Shown: one piece after another, positions 6,685 through 7,602 of the stretch
Layout of the letters: the number at the start of each line of letters is the position of its first letter
Numbering within the stretch: position 1 is the stretch's first letter
DNA from: Fidelibacterota bacterium UBA1134
Lineage (GTDB): Bacteria; Fidelibacterota; Marinisomatia; Marinisomatales; S15-B10
Assembly: GCA_002311975.1 (NCBI GenBank)
Contig: DCAL01000060.1
Location: forward strand, 7,696 to 15,297
Direction of reading: 5' to 3'
Length of the DNA stretch: 7,602 nucleotides
Notes under the pieces: model-generated
Database searches by the model: none
What the model saw: only the letters and a program-made list of their open reading frames with translations
Told to the model about the DNA's origin: nothing
Translations under genes and position numbers: made by a program

Positions 6685-6704
6685 GACCAAGCCCTTTCTA
6701 AGAC

Positions 6705-6710
6705 AGGTGA
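6705..6710 (+). promoter_or_regulatory. Ribosome binding site for pyrC
   Basis: AGGTGA lies six bases before the ATG at 6717 and is a good match to the end of the Shine-Dalgarno consensus. It supports that ATG, which begins MKSKQLPRLFLIKNVDVVDP, over nearby in-frame alternatives. Confidence 0.7.
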
Positions 6711-6716
6711 AAGAAG

Positions 6717-7602
6717 ATGAAGAGTAAGCAACTGCCAAGACTTTTTCTCATAAAGAACGTCGATGTAGTTGACCCGTTCAGAGGTGAGCGCTACAAGGGC
6801 GAAATCCTGCTGAAGAGCGGCAAGATCGAAAAAGTGGGGAAACGAATTGCCGCGGAGAGGGCGGAAATTTTCGACGCGGAAGGGAAAATTGTAACCCACG
6901 GCTTCTGTGACATCCACGCTCACTTCCGCGAGCCGGGAAGGGAAGACAAAGAGACCCTTGCCACGGGAGCCAATGCGGCCGTCGCCGGCGGATTTACACA
7001 AGTTTGTGTCATGCCCAATACAGATCCACCCATCGATTCTCCGGAATCGATTCGCTTCGTGATAGAAAAATCGGCGGGGTTGCCGGTGGCTATCACTCCC
7101 ATCGGTGCCGTCACGATGGGTCAGAAAGGTGAAGAACTGACCGAAATGCGTGCCATGTACGATGAGGGGGCGGTGGCTTTCTCCGATGACGGTATCCCCA
7201 TCATGGACAGCGGTGTTCTGCGCCGAGCGCTTGAGTACAGCGGACCGCTCGGCGTCCCGATCATTAATCACGCGGAAGATCTGACGCTGAAACTGGACGG
7301 TCAGATTCACGAGGGTGAGTGGTCCACGAGACTCGGCCTCTCCGGTGTCCCTGATGTAAGTGAATCGAGCATGGTGGCAAGAGATATCGAACTGGCGCAA
7401 TTCACGTCCGCAAAACTTCACGTGCCCCACGTCAGTTCGCGTAAGTCCCTGGCGTGGATTGCCGGTGCGAAGCGGAACGGCCTCAGCATCACAGCCGAGG
7501 TAACACCGCATCATCTCACCTTCACCGATGCCGACATCCACGACTATGACACCAATCTGAAGGTGGCGCCGCCCATCCGTTCAGAAAGCGACCGGCTGGC
7601 AC
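6717..7602 (+). CDS. pyrC: Dihydroorotase (class I), 3'-truncated by the window end
   Basis: PyrC interconverts N-carbamoyl-L-aspartate and L-dihydroorotate, the step after PyrB. The frame is open from the ATG at 6717 to the window edge, giving 295 residues of an expected roughly 430. The amidohydrolase zinc motif reads DIHAHFREPG (65-74; His67, His69 and Arg71). It is followed by GANAAVAGGFTQVCVMPNTDPP (84-105, in two parts), FSDDG (155-159, holding the bridging Asp), NHAED (184-188), HVPHVSSRKSL (235-245, His238) and AEVTPHHL (260-267) with NLKVAPPIRSE (280-290). The N-terminal strand normally ending PG before the first motif is HG here. The catalytic Asp of the DHAPH motif would fall beyond the edge. 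Motifs match the class I enzymes such as Bacillus PyrC, not the E. coli class II type. It is the third gene of the pyr operon, with its own ribosome binding site after a 127-base gap. Confidence 0.95.
   Translation, partial: MKSKQLPRLFLIKNVDVVDPFRGERYKGEILLKSGKIEKVGKRIAAERAEIFDAEGKIVTHGFCDIHAHFREPGREDKETLATGANAAVAGGFTQVCVMPNTDPPIDSPESIRFVIEKSAGLPVAITPIGAVTMGQKGEELTEMRAMYDEGAVAFSDDGIPIMDSGVLRRALEYSGPLGVPIINHAEDLTLKLDGQIHEGEWSTRLGLSGVPDVSESSMVARDIELAQFTSAKLHVPHVSSRKSLAWIAGAKRNGLSITAEVTPHHLTFTDADIHDYDTNLKVAPPIRSESDRLA

Noticed and set aside
6683..6727. 14-codon frame overlapping the pyrC start
   Set aside because: It is too short, its start lies in the palindromic repeat, and it has no distinguishing feature; a chance frame is more likely.
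6507..7541. Long minus-strand open frame (344 codons) antisense to pyrC
   Set aside because: It is fully overlapped by the plus-strand frame with all dihydroorotase motifs. Its translation has no recognisable domain and looks like a codon-bias shadow.

Overview
The window is a dense, entirely forward-strand bacterial chromosomal segment. It carries seven recognisable genes plus one short reading frame that I call as a small membrane protein. The order is: M50-type membrane protease (5' end missing), small single-span membrane protein, ftcD, mutL, miaA, then a pyrimidine operon pyrR-pyrB-pyrC (pyrC runs off the right edge). No mobile element, tRNA, rRNA or CRISPR array is visible.

Lineage: base composition is moderate. 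MutL has the endonuclease-type C-terminus found in bacteria without MutH. FtcD is the fused two-domain form with a charged insert that I associate with Bacteroidetes-like relatives, and pyr genes are under a PyrR attenuator. The intergenic palindrome between pyrB and pyrC resembles the 'TTGCGAGCGA...' repeats common in many environmental bacterial genomes. Together these suggest a bacterium outside the gamma-proteobacteria, possibly an FCB-group or Marinimicrobia-like lineage. This assignment is an inference and is weak.

Left block (1-3986): four reading frames are packed with one-base overlaps or gaps of a few bases (protease/small protein share one base, ftcD/mutL share one base), so this is probably one transcript. 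The functions are unrelated: intramembrane proteolysis, histidine-derived one-carbon metabolism and mismatch repair.

Middle (3987-5001): an A+T-rich spacer with inverted repeat words leads into miaA, a tRNA A37 dimethylallyltransferase. Its probable start is a TTG codon with no visible Shine-Dalgarno sequence. mutL-miaA adjacency is seen in many bacteria.

Right block (5002-7602): a 108-base leader contains a complete PyrR-type attenuator. It has a binding-loop hairpin with a CTGAGA hexaloop, a competing antiterminator capped by a TTCG tetraloop, and an intrinsic terminator just before pyrR. PyrR, with UMP or UTP as signal, would bind the loop and cause premature termination, controlling its own gene together with aspartate carbamoyltransferase (pyrB) and dihydroorotase (pyrC), steps 2 and 3 of UMP synthesis. 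The 127-base pyrB-pyrC gap holds a palindromic repeat and an open frame that overlaps both neighbours.
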